64,000 nucleotides of DNA from an uncultured Prevotellaceae bacterium (GTDB lineage: Bacteria > Bacteroidota > Bacteroidia > Bacteroidales > Bacteroidaceae): the NCBI GenBank assembly GCA_902800185.1, contig CADCDK010000011.1:87689-151688 (forward strand), given 5' to 3'. This document shows, piece by piece, positions 1 through 9,049 of the stretch; position 1 is the first letter of the stretch; each line of letters opens with the position of its first letter. The translations under genes and the position numbers were made by a program. Below the pieces are notes generated by a model. The model saw only the letters and a program-made list of their open reading frames with translations, was not told the DNA's origin and made no database searches.

Positions 1-270
1 CCAACAGTCGTTTTCCGCGGGATTGCCCAGAACAACGATGGCGAGCGGGGCATCACGCAGGAACTGCGCACCAAGATCCTTCGCATCGGAAAGCTTTTCC
101 AGTTGCAGCGGATCGTCAACGACGACAAACTGCCACGCCCGCTGATTCTTGGACGTTGGCGACATGAGTGCGGCGCGCAAAATCAGCCGCAAGTCCTCGC
201 TGCTGATCTCTTCTTTCGTAAACCTGCGGTGACTACGCCTGTTTTGTATCAAATCCTTAAATGAAGCCAT
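1..270 (-). CDS. Nitroreductase family protein, C-terminal part outside the window
   Basis: Ninety codons of a minus-strand gene are visible, read from an ATG at 268-270; the rest lies beyond position 1. The N-terminus (MASFKDLIQNRRSHRRFTKE) carries the arginine-rich FMN phosphate-binding pattern of nitroreductase-fold flavoenzymes, followed by the usual AALMSPTSKNQRAW stretch, where SPTSKNQR matches the family flavin-contacting motif. Such enzymes transfer electrons from NAD(P)H through FMN to nitro compounds, quinones or flavins in the cytoplasm; the substrate cannot be told. It is transcribed divergently from the RNase P RNA gene. Confidence 0.85.
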   Translation of the reverse strand, partial: MASFKDLIQNRRSHRRFTKEEISSEDLRLILRAALMSPTSKNQRAWQFVVVDDPLQLEKLSDAKDLGAQFLRDAPLAIVVLGNPAENDCW

Positions 271-376
271 AGTAATATAAAAACATATTCTGGATATTAT
301 CGTTTGCAAAAATACAAAAAAAAGACCGTCAGACAAAAAAACGACGTAAATTTCTCTGCATGTCAATTAATTTGCG

Positions 377-384
377 TACATTTG
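377..384 (+). promoter_or_regulatory. Promoter -7 box for RNase P RNA
   Basis: TACATTTG matches the Bacteroidetes primary sigma -7 consensus TAnnTTTG and ends 6 bp before the first base of the P1 helix of the RNase P RNA. No convincing -33 TTTG is visible about 20 bp upstream. Confidence 0.6.
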
Positions 385-390
385 CATCTT

Positions 391-775
391 GAAAGCAGAG
401 TCTCGCTTCTGTCGCTGGTGTCCCTTGGACACGAGAGGAAAGTCCGGGCAGCACAGGGCACTTCACTTCCGAAAACAGAAGCTGTCGGCAACGGCAGGTA
501 ACGGTAGAAGAAAAGAACCGCTCGTTCTTCCTTTTTAGGGGAAACGTGCAAGGGTGAGAAGGTGGTGTAAGAGACCACCAGCCGATGGGTGATCATCGGG
601 CTGTACCATCTGGAGGCTGCAAGTTCGCGTAAACCGTCGTCTGAGGGCTGCCCGCCCGAGCATGTCACGATGGAGGGTAGAACGCTCAAGCCGCAGGGTG
701 ACCTACGGATTAGATAAATGACAGATGCTCCCCCGCGGGGGAGAACAGAACCCGGCTTACAGGGGCTCTGCTTTC
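391..775 (+). ncRNA. rnpB: RNase P RNA, class A
   Basis: This is the catalytic RNA that removes tRNA 5' leaders. The 5' conserved region GAGGAAAGTCCGGGC lies near 434, and the 3' conserved region AGATAAATGACAGATGC lies near 711, followed by ACAGAACCCGGCTTACAG. The ends pair as helix P1: GAAAGCAGAG at 391-400 with CTCTGCTTTC at 766-775. The length of 385 nt fits a type A RNA. The ends are set by P1 pairing and may be off by a few bases. Short open frames across this stretch are accidental. Confidence 0.96.
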
Positions 776-827
776 TTATTTTGTCGATTCAGTTTTCGCA
801 TGTTAAGAAGATATAGGAAGATAAGAT

Positions 828-2150
828 ATGAGCAAAAGCATACAGCGTCTATCCCAGTTCCTGTCAGTTGACATTTGGCGAATCACCCCCTTGGAGGTTT
901 CGCCCGTGAAATATTTCATGGTCAGCATCATCAAGAAAGTGATGCTTGCCGTGAAATTCTTCATTAACAAGGGTGTTATGGCCACCGCATCGGCTCTCAC
1001 CTACTCCTCCCTGCTTGCCCTTGTTCCCATTGTGGCAGTCCTCTTTGCGATTGCTCGTGGCTTTGGGTTCTCCAAGTATATTGAGGAATGGTTCCTCGAT
1101 GCCCTGTCAAGCCAGCCTCAGGCAGCCGAAGTCATCGTGGGGTTTGTCAATTCCTATTTGGTTCATACGCACCGGGGCGTATTCCTCGGAGTCGGGTTGC
1201 TGTTCATGCTATGGACGGTGCTCATGCTGATTCACAACATTGAGCAGGCCTTCAATGACATCTGGCAAGTCAAGCAGCAACGCTCCATCCTGCGCACCAT
1301 CACGGACTACCTGTCCATGTTCTTCCTGGCACCCATCATCATCGTCATACAGTCAGGACTCTCTATCTTCCTGGCGACCATTGCCGAGCAGACGGACTCG
1401 TTCATGCTACTGGGTCCCATGGTTCGCCTGCTCCTCGAGTCCATGCCCTACGTCCTGACGTCAACCACCTTCATTGTGCTCTACATCTTTATGCCCAACA
1501 CGAAAGTACACCTCCGTAGTGTCATCGTGCCGGGCATTCTTGCCGGTATCGCCATGCAGGGATTACAGTTCATCTACATTAATAGCCAGATATTCCTTTC
1601 CAGCTACAACGCCATCTACGGTTCCTTTGCCGCCCTGCCCCTGTTCATGCTCTGGGTGCAGCTCTCATGGACCATCTGCCTGTTTGGTGCGGAGCTCAGC
1701 TATACCAACCAAAATCTGGAGGAGTTTGCCTTTCTTGCCAAGACGGAAGACCTCAGCCATCGCTACCGCCTGCTGCTCAGTCTTATCCTGCTCAGTCGCA
1801 TCTGCAAGAGGTTCCTGGAGGGGAAGCGCCCCTACACCGCCCTGCAGCTCAAGCTGGAGACCTCCATTCCCATCCGCATCACCAACGACCTGCTCTATGA
1901 TCTGGTACAGGTGAACCTGCTGACAGAGTCTTCCGCCTCCGGCAAGGATGAGGAGCCTCTATTCCAGCCCGCCGTAGCACTCGAGAAAATAACCGTCGGC
2001 ACCGTTGTTGACCGTCTGGAAGCTACGGGGCACTGGGCGCTCGACATTGACCTTCACCAACTGATGGGTCATCCCCGCTGGGACGCTGTCGTGCAGAGCC
2101 GCAAGCAGTTCCTGCAGTCGCTACGCCATATTCCCGTGTCGGAACTATAG
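828..2150 (+). CDS. YihY/UPF0761 family inner-membrane protein
   Basis: A 440-residue polytopic membrane protein of the YihY/virulence factor BrkB family. Hydrophobic segments run from about residue 50 (the family's ALTYSSLLALVP motif) to about residue 290, giving roughly six membrane helices. A soluble tail of about 140 residues follows, longer than in the E. coli member. The family is widespread but its biochemical role is not settled; older names (ribonuclease BN, BrkB) are unreliable. An AGGA ribosome-binding site precedes the ATG. The gene stands alone 53 bp after the RNase P RNA and is followed by a terminator-like hairpin. Confidence 0.88.
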   Translation: MSKSIQRLSQFLSVDIWRITPLEVSPVKYFMVSIIKKVMLAVKFFINKGVMATASALTYSSLLALVPIVAVLFAIARGFGFSKYIEEWFLDALSSQPQAAEVIVGFVNSYLVHTHRGVFLGVGLLFMLWTVLMLIHNIEQAFNDIWQVKQQRSILRTITDYLSMFFLAPIIIVIQSGLSIFLATIAEQTDSFMLLGPMVRLLLESMPYVLTSTTFIVLYIFMPNTKVHLRSVIVPGILAGIAMQGLQFIYINSQIFLSSYNAIYGSFAALPLFMLWVQLSWTICLFGAELSYTNQNLEEFAFLAKTEDLSHRYRLLLSLILLSRICKRFLEGKRPYTALQLKLETSIPIRITNDLLYDLVQVNLLTESSASGKDEEPLFQPAVALEKITVGTVVDRLEATGHWALDIDLHQLMGHPRWDAVVQSRKQFLQSLRHIPVSEL

Positions 2151-2162
2151 GAAAAAACGAGT

Positions 2163-2210
2163 AGCAGGACAAAGTTCAGAGTTCCCATAATTTGATTCCT
2201 GCTTTTATTT
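2163..2210 (+). terminator. Candidate terminator after the YihY-type gene
   Basis: AGCAGGA (2163-2169) pairs with TCCTGCT (2197-2203), followed by TTTTATTT. The loop of 27 nt is long, so this is a plausible but weak intrinsic terminator, 12 bp after the stop codon. Confidence 0.5.
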
Positions 2211-2631
2211 GGTTTGATGAAAATGAAATAATACTCTTTTGGAACGAATTCCATTGCAGATTTACGTCCAAAAACAGGAAGGGGAATTTTTCTGACCATA
2301 AATTCTTTCATATAATGGACGTTAACTAAAAAATACTATACAAATGACTTATGGCTGCAGAGAGCCCGTCGTTTGCCTGCTCTGTGGCGGACGTTTCGGT
2401 GGAACGTGACCGACGGAAGAGGTTTCCGGGAAGCTCGTTTGCCTGCACCGTCACAGGTGCCAGATGAGGTTCAGGGAATGGAAGGACGAGAACGGAAAAA
2501 TCATTACAGCAACGAAATTCTTATCAAGGACCTCGTTTAAGGAGAAAACAATGAAAAAAATGTGAAATCATATTCGGGGCGTTTTGCCCGATTCACCCTT
2601 CGGGGGCTCCCTGCTCACTGTAACAACTGGG
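2211..2631. other. Gene-free stretch with a possible coding remnant
   Basis: No convincing gene lies here. On the plus strand 2464-2565 reads as 33 codons (MRFREWKDENGKIITATKFL, ending FKEKTMKKM) with a protein-like composition and could be the tail of a lost gene. It has no clear ribosome-binding site. The 11-mer CGTTTGCCTGC occurs twice, near 2371 and 2438. I cannot assign a function. Confidence 0.3.
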
Positions 2632-2702
2632 AGGTACCTAGCAGAGTCGAACTGCTCTACACGGTTTTGCAGACCGTTACCTAACCGATCGGCCAAGGTA
2701 CC
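2632..2702 (-). tRNA. tRNA-Cys (anticodon GCA)
   Basis: The minus strand folds into a complete cloverleaf: acceptor GGTACCT/AGGTACC, an anticodon loop reading CTGCAAA with GCA as anticodon, and a T loop TTCGACT. The discriminator is U73, as expected for tRNA-Cys. CCA is not encoded. A full Bacteroidetes promoter lies just upstream at 2724-2755. Confidence 0.96.
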
Positions 2703-2723
2703 TTGTTTGTGTTTTTGCGGTTG

Positions 2724-2755
2724 CAAAGGTAACACAAATTCCTGGAACTTCCAAA
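2724..2755 (-). promoter_or_regulatory. Promoter of tRNA-Cys
   Basis: Read on the minus strand: TTTG (2752-2755), 20 bp, TACCTTTG (2724-2731). Both boxes fit the Bacteroidetes primary promoter, 21 bp before the mature tRNA 5' end. It sits between the carB stop codon and the tRNA. Confidence 0.8.
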
Positions 2756-2771
2756 TTTTCAGTCGTCTTTT

Positions 2772-5700
2772 TTAGTACTCGCCCCAACTCTTGATGTCGA
2801 TATCCTCTGGCTTGAGGGTGCAGAAGGCGTGGATGAACGCGCTGGCCAGTCGGCTGTTGGTGATGAGGGGGACATTGAGGTCGATAGCTGCGCGGCGAAT
2901 TTTGTAGCCATTGGTGAGCTCGCGCGGAGTGAGGTCTTTCGGGATGTTCACCACCATGTCAATCTTGTGCTCGTGTAGAAGCGTGAGAGCCTGTGGAGCC
3001 TGTCCCTCGTCAGAGGGCCAGAAGACGCGCGTGTTGGCGATGCCGTTCTCGGAAAGGTAGCGGGAGGTTCCTCCTGTGGCATAGAGCTGGTATCCATGCT
3101 CAACGAGCATGCGCGCGGCATCGAGCATCTCGGCTTTTTGCTTGGCGCCACCAGTGGAGAGGAGGATGGTCTTCTGGGGAATGCGGTGACCTACGCTAAG
3201 CATGGATTTCAGGAGGGCCTGGTTGGAGTCGTCGCCCAAACAGCCCACCTCGCCAGTGGATGCCATATCTACGCCGAGCACGGGGTCGGCTTTTTGCAGG
3301 CGGTTGAAAGAGAACTGGCTGGCTTTGATGCCGACATAGTCGAGGTCGAAGAGGTTTTTCGACGGGCGTTCAACGGGGATGCCGAGCATGACGCGGGTGG
3401 CAAGGTCGATGAGATTAAGCTTGAGCACCTTGGAGACGAAGGGGAACGAGCGACTTGCGCGGAGATTGCATTCAATGACGAGAATGTCGTTCTCGCGCGC
3501 CATGTACTGGATGTTGAAGGGACCGTTGATGTGGAGTGCGGCGGCAATCTGCTTGCTGATGCGCTTGATACGGCGCACGGTCTCAACATAGAGTTTCTGT
3601 GGGGGGAACTGAATGGTGGCGTCTCCGGAGTGGACACCAGCAAACTCTATATGCTCGGAGATGGCATAGGCAAGAATCTCGCCATCTTTGGCAACGGCAT
3701 CCATCTCGATTTCCTTGGCGTGCTCGATGAACCGACTGACGACCACGGGATGGTCTTCGGAAACGTTGGCCGCGAGCTTGAGGAAGCGTTCCAGCTCGTC
3801 CATGTTTGAACAGACGTTCATGGCGGCACCGCTGAGCACATAGCTGGGGCGCACGAGCACGGGGAATCCCACGCGGTCGATGAAGCGATGGATGTCGGCC
3901 ATGGAGGTCAGGGCACTCCATTCGGGCTGGTTGATGCCATGACGGGTCAGCATGGAAGAGAACTTGGCACGATCCTCAGCGTTGTCGATGTCCTTTGCCT
4001 TGGTGCCAAGGATGGGCACATGCTGCTCATCGAGGCGCATGGCGAGGTTGTTGGGTATCTGTCCGCCGGTGGAGACGATGACGCCATAGGGCTGTTCCAG
4101 TTCGACGATGTCCATAACGCGCTCGAAGGTGAGTTCGTCAAAGTAGAGCCTGTCACACATGTCATAGTCGGTGGAGACGGTCTCGGGGTTGTAGTTGATC
4201 ATGACTGAGCGGTAGCCTTGCTGACGGATGGTGTTCAACGCCTGCACGCCGCACCAGTCGAACTCTACGGACGAACCGATGCGATAGGCGCCGGAGCCGA
4301 GCACGATGACAGACTGCTGCTGGACGGGTGCGCTTTGGAGGAACGGGATGTCGTGGGTGTTGCCGGCATAGGTCACGTAAAGGTAGTTGGTTTGTGCCGG
4401 ATACTCGGCAGCAAGTGTGTCAATCTGCTTGACAACGGGTAAGATGCCCATGGATTTGCGCAGGCTACGAACAAGGAGCATGGCGCGATGCATGTTGCCA
4501 ACCTCTTGTTCGAGGCCGACGGCACGGGCTATCTGGAAGTCGGTGAAGCCATAGACCTTGGCCGTGCGCATGAGTTCTGGGGCAAGGTTGTTGATGCTGC
4601 GGAGGGCTTTCAGCTGCTCGTCGATGTCGATGATATGCTTGAGTTTCTCCAGGAACCAGCAGTCGATCTTCGTCAGGTCGTGGATTTGCTGCACCGAGTA
4701 GCCACGGTGCATGGCCTTTGAGATGACGAAGACGCGCTTGTCGGTTGGCTCACGCAGGGCTGCATCAATGTCGTCAATCTCGAGCTCCTTGTTCTCGACG
4801 AAGCCATGCATGCCCTGCCCTATCATGCGGAGTCCTTTCTGAATGGCCTCCTCAAAGGTACGACCTATGGCCATGACCTCGCCCACGGACTTCATAGAAG
4901 ACCCCAGCTCCTTGTCAACGCCACGGAACTTGGAGAGGTCCCATCGGGGAATCTTGCAGACTACATAGTCGAGGGCTGGCTCGAAGAAGGCGCTGGTGGT
5001 CTTGGTCACGGAGTTTTTCAGCTCAAAGAGGCCATATCCCATGCCCAACTTGGCTGCGACGAATGCCAGGGGGTAGCCCGTGGCCTTGCTGGCAAGTGCC
5101 GACGAACGAGAAAGTCGGGCGTTAACTTCAATGACTCGGTAGTCTTCCGATTGTGGGTCGAAGGCATACTGCACGTTGCATTCGCCAACGATGCCTATGT
5201 GACGGATAATCTTGATGGCAAGGGCACGAAGCTTATGGTATTCAGAATTAGTGAGGGTCTGAGAGGGAGCTATGACAATGCTCTCGCCGGTATGGATGCC
5301 GAGAGGGTCGAAGTTCTCCATGTTGCAAACGGTGATGCAGTTGTCGTAACGGTCGCGAACCACCTCGTATTCTATTTCCTTCCAACCCTTGAGTGATTTC
5401 TCGACAAGCACCTGCGGCGAGAAGGAAAAGGCCTTCTCTGCCAAGCGGTTAAGCTCCTCTTCGTTGTCGCAGAAACCGGAACCAAGTCCACCCAGGGCAT
5501 AGGCAGCACGCAGGATGACGGGATAGCCGAGCTGGGATGCAGCCTGTCGCGCCTGTTCGATGTTCTCGCAAGCCTCGCTCTTGATGGTTTTCACATGAAT
5601 CTCATCAAGCTTACGCACAAAGAGCTCTCGGTCTTCGGTATCAATGATGGCTTGAACGGGTGTTCCCAAGACGCGGACGCCATACTTGTCAAGTACGCCG

Positions 5701-6020
5701 CTTTTGTAGAGCTCGACACCACAATTGAGTGCGGTCTGCCCGCCAAATGCGAGGAGAATGCCGTCAGGACGTTCCTTCTCAATGACGCGCTCGACGAAGT
5801 AGGGCTGCACAGGCAAGAAGTATATCTGGTCGGCAACGCCCTCAGAGGTTTGTACCGTCGCAATGTTGGGATTGATGAGTATCGTCTCCACTCCCTCCTC
5901 GCGAAGCGCCTTCAAAGCCTGAGAACCACTATAGTCGAATTCACCTGCCTCACCTATCTTTAATGCTCCAGAACCGAGCAGCAACACTTTCTTGATATCG
6001 GAATCTTTCATAATGCTCAA
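2772..6020 (-). CDS. carB: Carbamoyl-phosphate synthase large subunit
   Basis: Makes carbamoyl phosphate from bicarbonate, ammonia (channelled from CarA) and two ATP, feeding pyrimidine and arginine synthesis. At 1082 residues it is full length. The N-terminal half (from LLLGSGALKIGEAGEFDYSG) and C-terminal half (from VIVLGSGAYRIGSSVEFDWC, about residue 570) each carry an ATP-grasp domain. The last 130 residues form the MGS-like allosteric domain (STGG, YATGGTS). Translation may start at Met1 or at Met4 (MKDSDIKK). It lies 31 bp after carA as the last gene of the glmS-purF-carA-carB cluster. Confidence 0.97.
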   Translation of the reverse strand: MSIMKDSDIKKVLLLGSGALKIGEAGEFDYSGSQALKALREEGVETILINPNIATVQTSEGVADQIYFLPVQPYFVERVIEKERPDGILLAFGGQTALNCGVELYKSGVLDKYGVRVLGTPVQAIIDTEDRELFVRKLDEIHVKTIKSEACENIEQARQAASQLGYPVILRAAYALGGLGSGFCDNEEELNRLAEKAFSFSPQVLVEKSLKGWKEIEYEVVRDRYDNCITVCNMENFDPLGIHTGESIVIAPSQTLTNSEYHKLRALAIKIIRHIGIVGECNVQYAFDPQSEDYRVIEVNARLSRSSALASKATGYPLAFVAAKLGMGYGLFELKNSVTKTTSAFFEPALDYVVCKIPRWDLSKFRGVDKELGSSMKSVGEVMAIGRTFEEAIQKGLRMIGQGMHGFVENKELEIDDIDAALREPTDKRVFVISKAMHRGYSVQQIHDLTKIDCWFLEKLKHIIDIDEQLKALRSINNLAPELMRTAKVYGFTDFQIARAVGLEQEVGNMHRAMLLVRSLRKSMGILPVVKQIDTLAAEYPAQTNYLYVTYAGNTHDIPFLQSAPVQQQSVIVLGSGAYRIGSSVEFDWCGVQALNTIRQQGYRSVMINYNPETVSTDYDMCDRLYFDELTFERVMDIVELEQPYGVIVSTGGQIPNNLAMRLDEQHVPILGTKAKDIDNAEDRAKFSSMLTRHGINQPEWSALTSMADIHRFIDRVGFPVLVRPSYVLSGAAMNVCSNMDELERFLKLAANVSEDHPVVVSRFIEHAKEIEMDAVAKDGEILAYAISEHIEFAGVHSGDATIQFPPQKLYVETVRRIKRISKQIAAALHINGPFNIQYMARENDILVIECNLRASRSFPFVSKVLKLNLIDLATRVMLGIPVERPSKNLFDLDYVGIKASQFSFNRLQKADPVLGVDMASTGEVGCLGDDSNQALLKSMLSVGHRIPQKTILLSTGGAKQKAEMLDAARMLVEHGYQLYATGGTSRYLSENGIANTRVFWPSDEGQAPQALTLLHEHKIDMVVNIPKDLTPRELTNGYKIRRAAIDLNVPLITNSRLASAFIHAFCTLKPEDIDIKSWGEY

Positions 6021-6051
6021 TGAATAATTGTATTGGGGTTGGAAAGTTTAT

Positions 6052-7131
6052 TTATAGCAATTTCTCAATAAAACGATCAAACATGAACTCGGTATCGACA
6101 GGCCCCGAGCATGCCTCTGGATGGAACTGGGAGGTAAACCAGGGGTTGACGACATGGGTGATGCCCTCGTTGGAGCCGTCGTTCATGTTGACGAAGAGTT
6201 CGCGCCAGTCTTTTCCAAGACATGTGGCATCAACCGCATACCCATGGTTCTGACTGGTGATGTAGCAACGGTTCGTTCCGACCTCGCGTACCGGCTGATT
6301 GTGGGAACGGTGTCCGTACTTCAGCTTATAGATCCTTGCACCTGCTGCCTTGGCAAGTAACTGGTTGCCCATGCAGATGCCACAGATAGGCTTGGTGTTC
6401 ATGGACATCTGCTTGCGAATAATCGTAACGGCATCTTCACACATGTCGGGGTCGCCAGGACCATTGCCGAGGAACAGACCATCGAACTCCATACCCGTAT
6501 AGTCATAGTTCCATGGAACACGAATGACCTCTACCCCACGATTGACAAGGCAACGGATGATATTGGCTTTTACACCGCAATCTACTAAGACGACTTTCTT
6601 TCCTGCTCCCTCATTGTAACGAATCACCTCCTTACACGAAACCCTATCGACGAAATTCACTCCCTCGTAGGCTGCCTCCGGAATGTTATCGGGCTCATCG
6701 TCGAAGAGAATCTTTCCCATCATCACACCATGCTCACGCAACAGTTTGGTAAGACTGCGTGTGTCGATGCCTGTAATGCCTGGCACCTGCTCGCGCTTCA
6801 GCCAATCGGAAAGACTCTCACAGGCATTCCAATGGGAATGGGACGTACTATAGTCAGCAACGATGATGGCCGAGGCATAGATCTTGTCGCTTTCCATGAA
6901 CAGAGGAAGCTTCCCCCTCTCGTCATAGGTAAAGGGCGGCACACCATAGTTGCCGACAAGTGGATACGTCAGCACCATGAGCTGACCAGCGTAAGAAGGA
7001 TCGGTCAGACTCTCGGGATAACCCATCATTGCCGTATTAAACACCACCTCGCCCGCTACTGGTTGGTCGTAGCCAAAAGATTCGCCGTGGAACTTGGATC
7101 CATCGCTAAGGACTAACGTTACTTTCTTCAT
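6052..7131 (-). CDS. carA: Carbamoyl-phosphate synthase small (glutaminase) subunit
   Basis: A 359-residue class I glutamine amidotransferase subunit that releases ammonia from glutamine for CarB. The N-terminal CPSase small-chain domain begins LVLSDGSKFHGESFG. The C-terminal domain has the nucleophile in GICMGNQLL (most families have GICLGHQLL) and the His/Glu pair in QFHPEAC. Nine bp separate it from the purF-like gene upstream and 31 bp from carB downstream, so the three are almost certainly co-transcribed. Confidence 0.97.
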   Translation of the reverse strand: MKKVTLVLSDGSKFHGESFGYDQPVAGEVVFNTAMMGYPESLTDPSYAGQLMVLTYPLVGNYGVPPFTYDERGKLPLFMESDKIYASAIIVADYSTSHSHWNACESLSDWLKREQVPGITGIDTRSLTKLLREHGVMMGKILFDDEPDNIPEAAYEGVNFVDRVSCKEVIRYNEGAGKKVVLVDCGVKANIIRCLVNRGVEVIRVPWNYDYTGMEFDGLFLGNGPGDPDMCEDAVTIIRKQMSMNTKPICGICMGNQLLAKAAGARIYKLKYGHRSHNQPVREVGTNRCYITSQNHGYAVDATCLGKDWRELFVNMNDGSNEGITHVVNPWFTSQFHPEACSGPVDTEFMFDRFIEKLL

Positions 7132-7140
7132 ATATGATGA

Positions 7141-9039
7141 TTAGAATTTCTGTTCAAACTGATAATACTTCTCTACATAGTTGATATACGCCTGATTGCA
7201 CAGCTTTATTCCGCCGGGCGTAGGATAGTCGCCCGTAAAGTACCAGTCGCCAAGGTGCTCAGGACAGGCCTCGTGAAGTCCCTCTATAGACTGGAACACC
7301 AATTCCACGGGAGTCTCAAGTCCCTCGGGGCGCAACATTTCAACAATCTTGGCATTGATGGTCTCAACGCTGAATATCTTGTAGATGTCCTTCACGCAGT
7401 TGCGCATCTCCTCCTTGGGTTTCTCCATCTCTTCCTTACAATTATAATAGGTGTCAAGAATGAGTTGGTGCATGTTGCGCTCCTTCAGGAGCTCTATCGT
7501 GGCACGGAAGACACAGAACTCTTCCAGGCGCGCCATGTCAATGCCATAATAGTCGGGATAGCGAATCTGAGGCGCACTTGAGACAATGACAATCTTCTTG
7601 GGATGCAGACGGTCAAGAATGCGCAGGATACTCTCCTTCAACGTGGTTCCCCTCACAATGGAGTCATCAATGACAACGACATTGTCAACGTATGGCTGAA
7701 GACTTTCATAAGTGATATCATAGACATGCGAGGCAAGGTCGTTACGGGAATTGCCTTCGGTAATGAACGTACGCAATTTGATGTCCTTCCAAGCCACCTT
7801 CTCCGAGCGGACGTACTCATTAAGAATTGATTCCAACTCCTGACGGGTCGGGATGTGTCCTAACGATTCTATTCGAGAAATCTTTTGCTCGTTAATATAA
7901 TGTTTGAAACCATCAAGCAATCCATAGAATGCAACCTCTGCCGTATTGGGGACATAGGAGAATACGGTATGCTGGGTATCGTAATCCACGGCTTTCAGGA
8001 CGGGCGTTGTCAGCTGTTCTCCCAATTTCTTGCGTTCCAGGTAAATGTCCCTATCGTTTCCACGACTAAAATAGATGCGCTCAAAGGAACATTTCTTGGG
8101 ATTTGCATCCGGAGTGATAACGGGGTCGATGGAACATACGCCATTGCGTTTGACCAACAAAGCCATACCCGGATTAAGTTCCTTGATATCATTGCACTCA
8201 AGACCGAAAGTCGTTTGAAGAACAGGACGCTCACTGGCAAGGGCCACAATTTCATCATCCATATAATAATACGCAGGACGGATGCCCCAAGGGTCACGCA
8301 TAGAGAACATCTCACCACTACCTGTCATGCCACAGACAACATAACCGCCGTCGAAATCAGGCATGGTGGTCTTAAGGACATTGCTCATCAGAACATGATC
8401 CTCGATATACTGGGTGATATCTGTATTCTGAAGTCCAAGTCGTTTGGCTTCGGCGAAGTTACGCTCAACTTCACGATCAAGCCTGTGTCCCATCAGCTCC
8501 AACATGATGTAGCTATCGCTATAGATGCGCGGACATTGTCCCTGTAAAGTCAATTTGTTGAAGACCTCATCAATATTAGTCATATTGAAGTTGCCGCACA
8601 TACACAGATTCTTTGCCTGCCAGTTGTTCCTCCTTAGGAACGGATGCACATAGGAAAGACCGCTCTTGCCAGTTGTTGAATAGCGCAGATGACCCATATA
8701 AAGTTCTCCTGCAAAAGGAAGGTGGGCTTTCGCAAAAGCTGGATCATATAAATCTGAAGTCTGAATGTCCTTGTATTTTTGTTGGACAGACGAGAAAATC
8801 TCAGTTATTGCATCCTTACCTTCCGCCCGCTCACGAAACATGTATTCGTTTCCTGGTTGTGCGCCAAGCTTTACACAAGCCACCCCCGCACCTTCCTGTC
8901 CACGATTGTGCTGCTTCTCCATCATCAGATAGAGTTTATTCAGTCCGTACATCCACGTGCCGTACTTCTGTTGATAATACTCCAATGGCTTCAGTAACCT
9001 GATTAAAGCCACACCACATTCATGTTTGAGCGGTTCCAT
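7141..9039 (-). CDS. purF: Amidophosphoribosyltransferase, long Bacteroidetes form
   Basis: Commits PRPP to purine synthesis by forming phosphoribosylamine with ammonia from glutamine. The class II glutaminase domain starts near the N-terminus with the presumed nucleophile at Cys8 (EPLKHECGVALIR), so removal of a short leader peptide is expected. The PRPP-binding loop VVVIDDSIVRGTT lies near residue 460. At 632 residues it is about 125 longer than E. coli PurF, as in other long Bacteroidetes homologues; a second, standard-length PurF may exist elsewhere in the genome. It sits 10 bp after glmS and 9 bp before carA. Confidence 0.88.
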   Translation of the reverse strand: MEPLKHECGVALIRLLKPLEYYQQKYGTWMYGLNKLYLMMEKQHNRGQEGAGVACVKLGAQPGNEYMFRERAEGKDAITEIFSSVQQKYKDIQTSDLYDPAFAKAHLPFAGELYMGHLRYSTTGKSGLSYVHPFLRRNNWQAKNLCMCGNFNMTNIDEVFNKLTLQGQCPRIYSDSYIMLELMGHRLDREVERNFAEAKRLGLQNTDITQYIEDHVLMSNVLKTTMPDFDGGYVVCGMTGSGEMFSMRDPWGIRPAYYYMDDEIVALASERPVLQTTFGLECNDIKELNPGMALLVKRNGVCSIDPVITPDANPKKCSFERIYFSRGNDRDIYLERKKLGEQLTTPVLKAVDYDTQHTVFSYVPNTAEVAFYGLLDGFKHYINEQKISRIESLGHIPTRQELESILNEYVRSEKVAWKDIKLRTFITEGNSRNDLASHVYDITYESLQPYVDNVVVIDDSIVRGTTLKESILRILDRLHPKKIVIVSSAPQIRYPDYYGIDMARLEEFCVFRATIELLKERNMHQLILDTYYNCKEEMEKPKEEMRNCVKDIYKIFSVETINAKIVEMLRPEGLETPVELVFQSIEGLHEACPEHLGDWYFTGDYPTPGGIKLCNQAYINYVEKYYQFEQKF

Positions 9040-9049
9040 CTCTGTTCTT

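Noticed and set aside
363-689. Open frames on both strands across the RNase P RNA
   Set aside because: The RNA is unambiguous and the frames are accidental.
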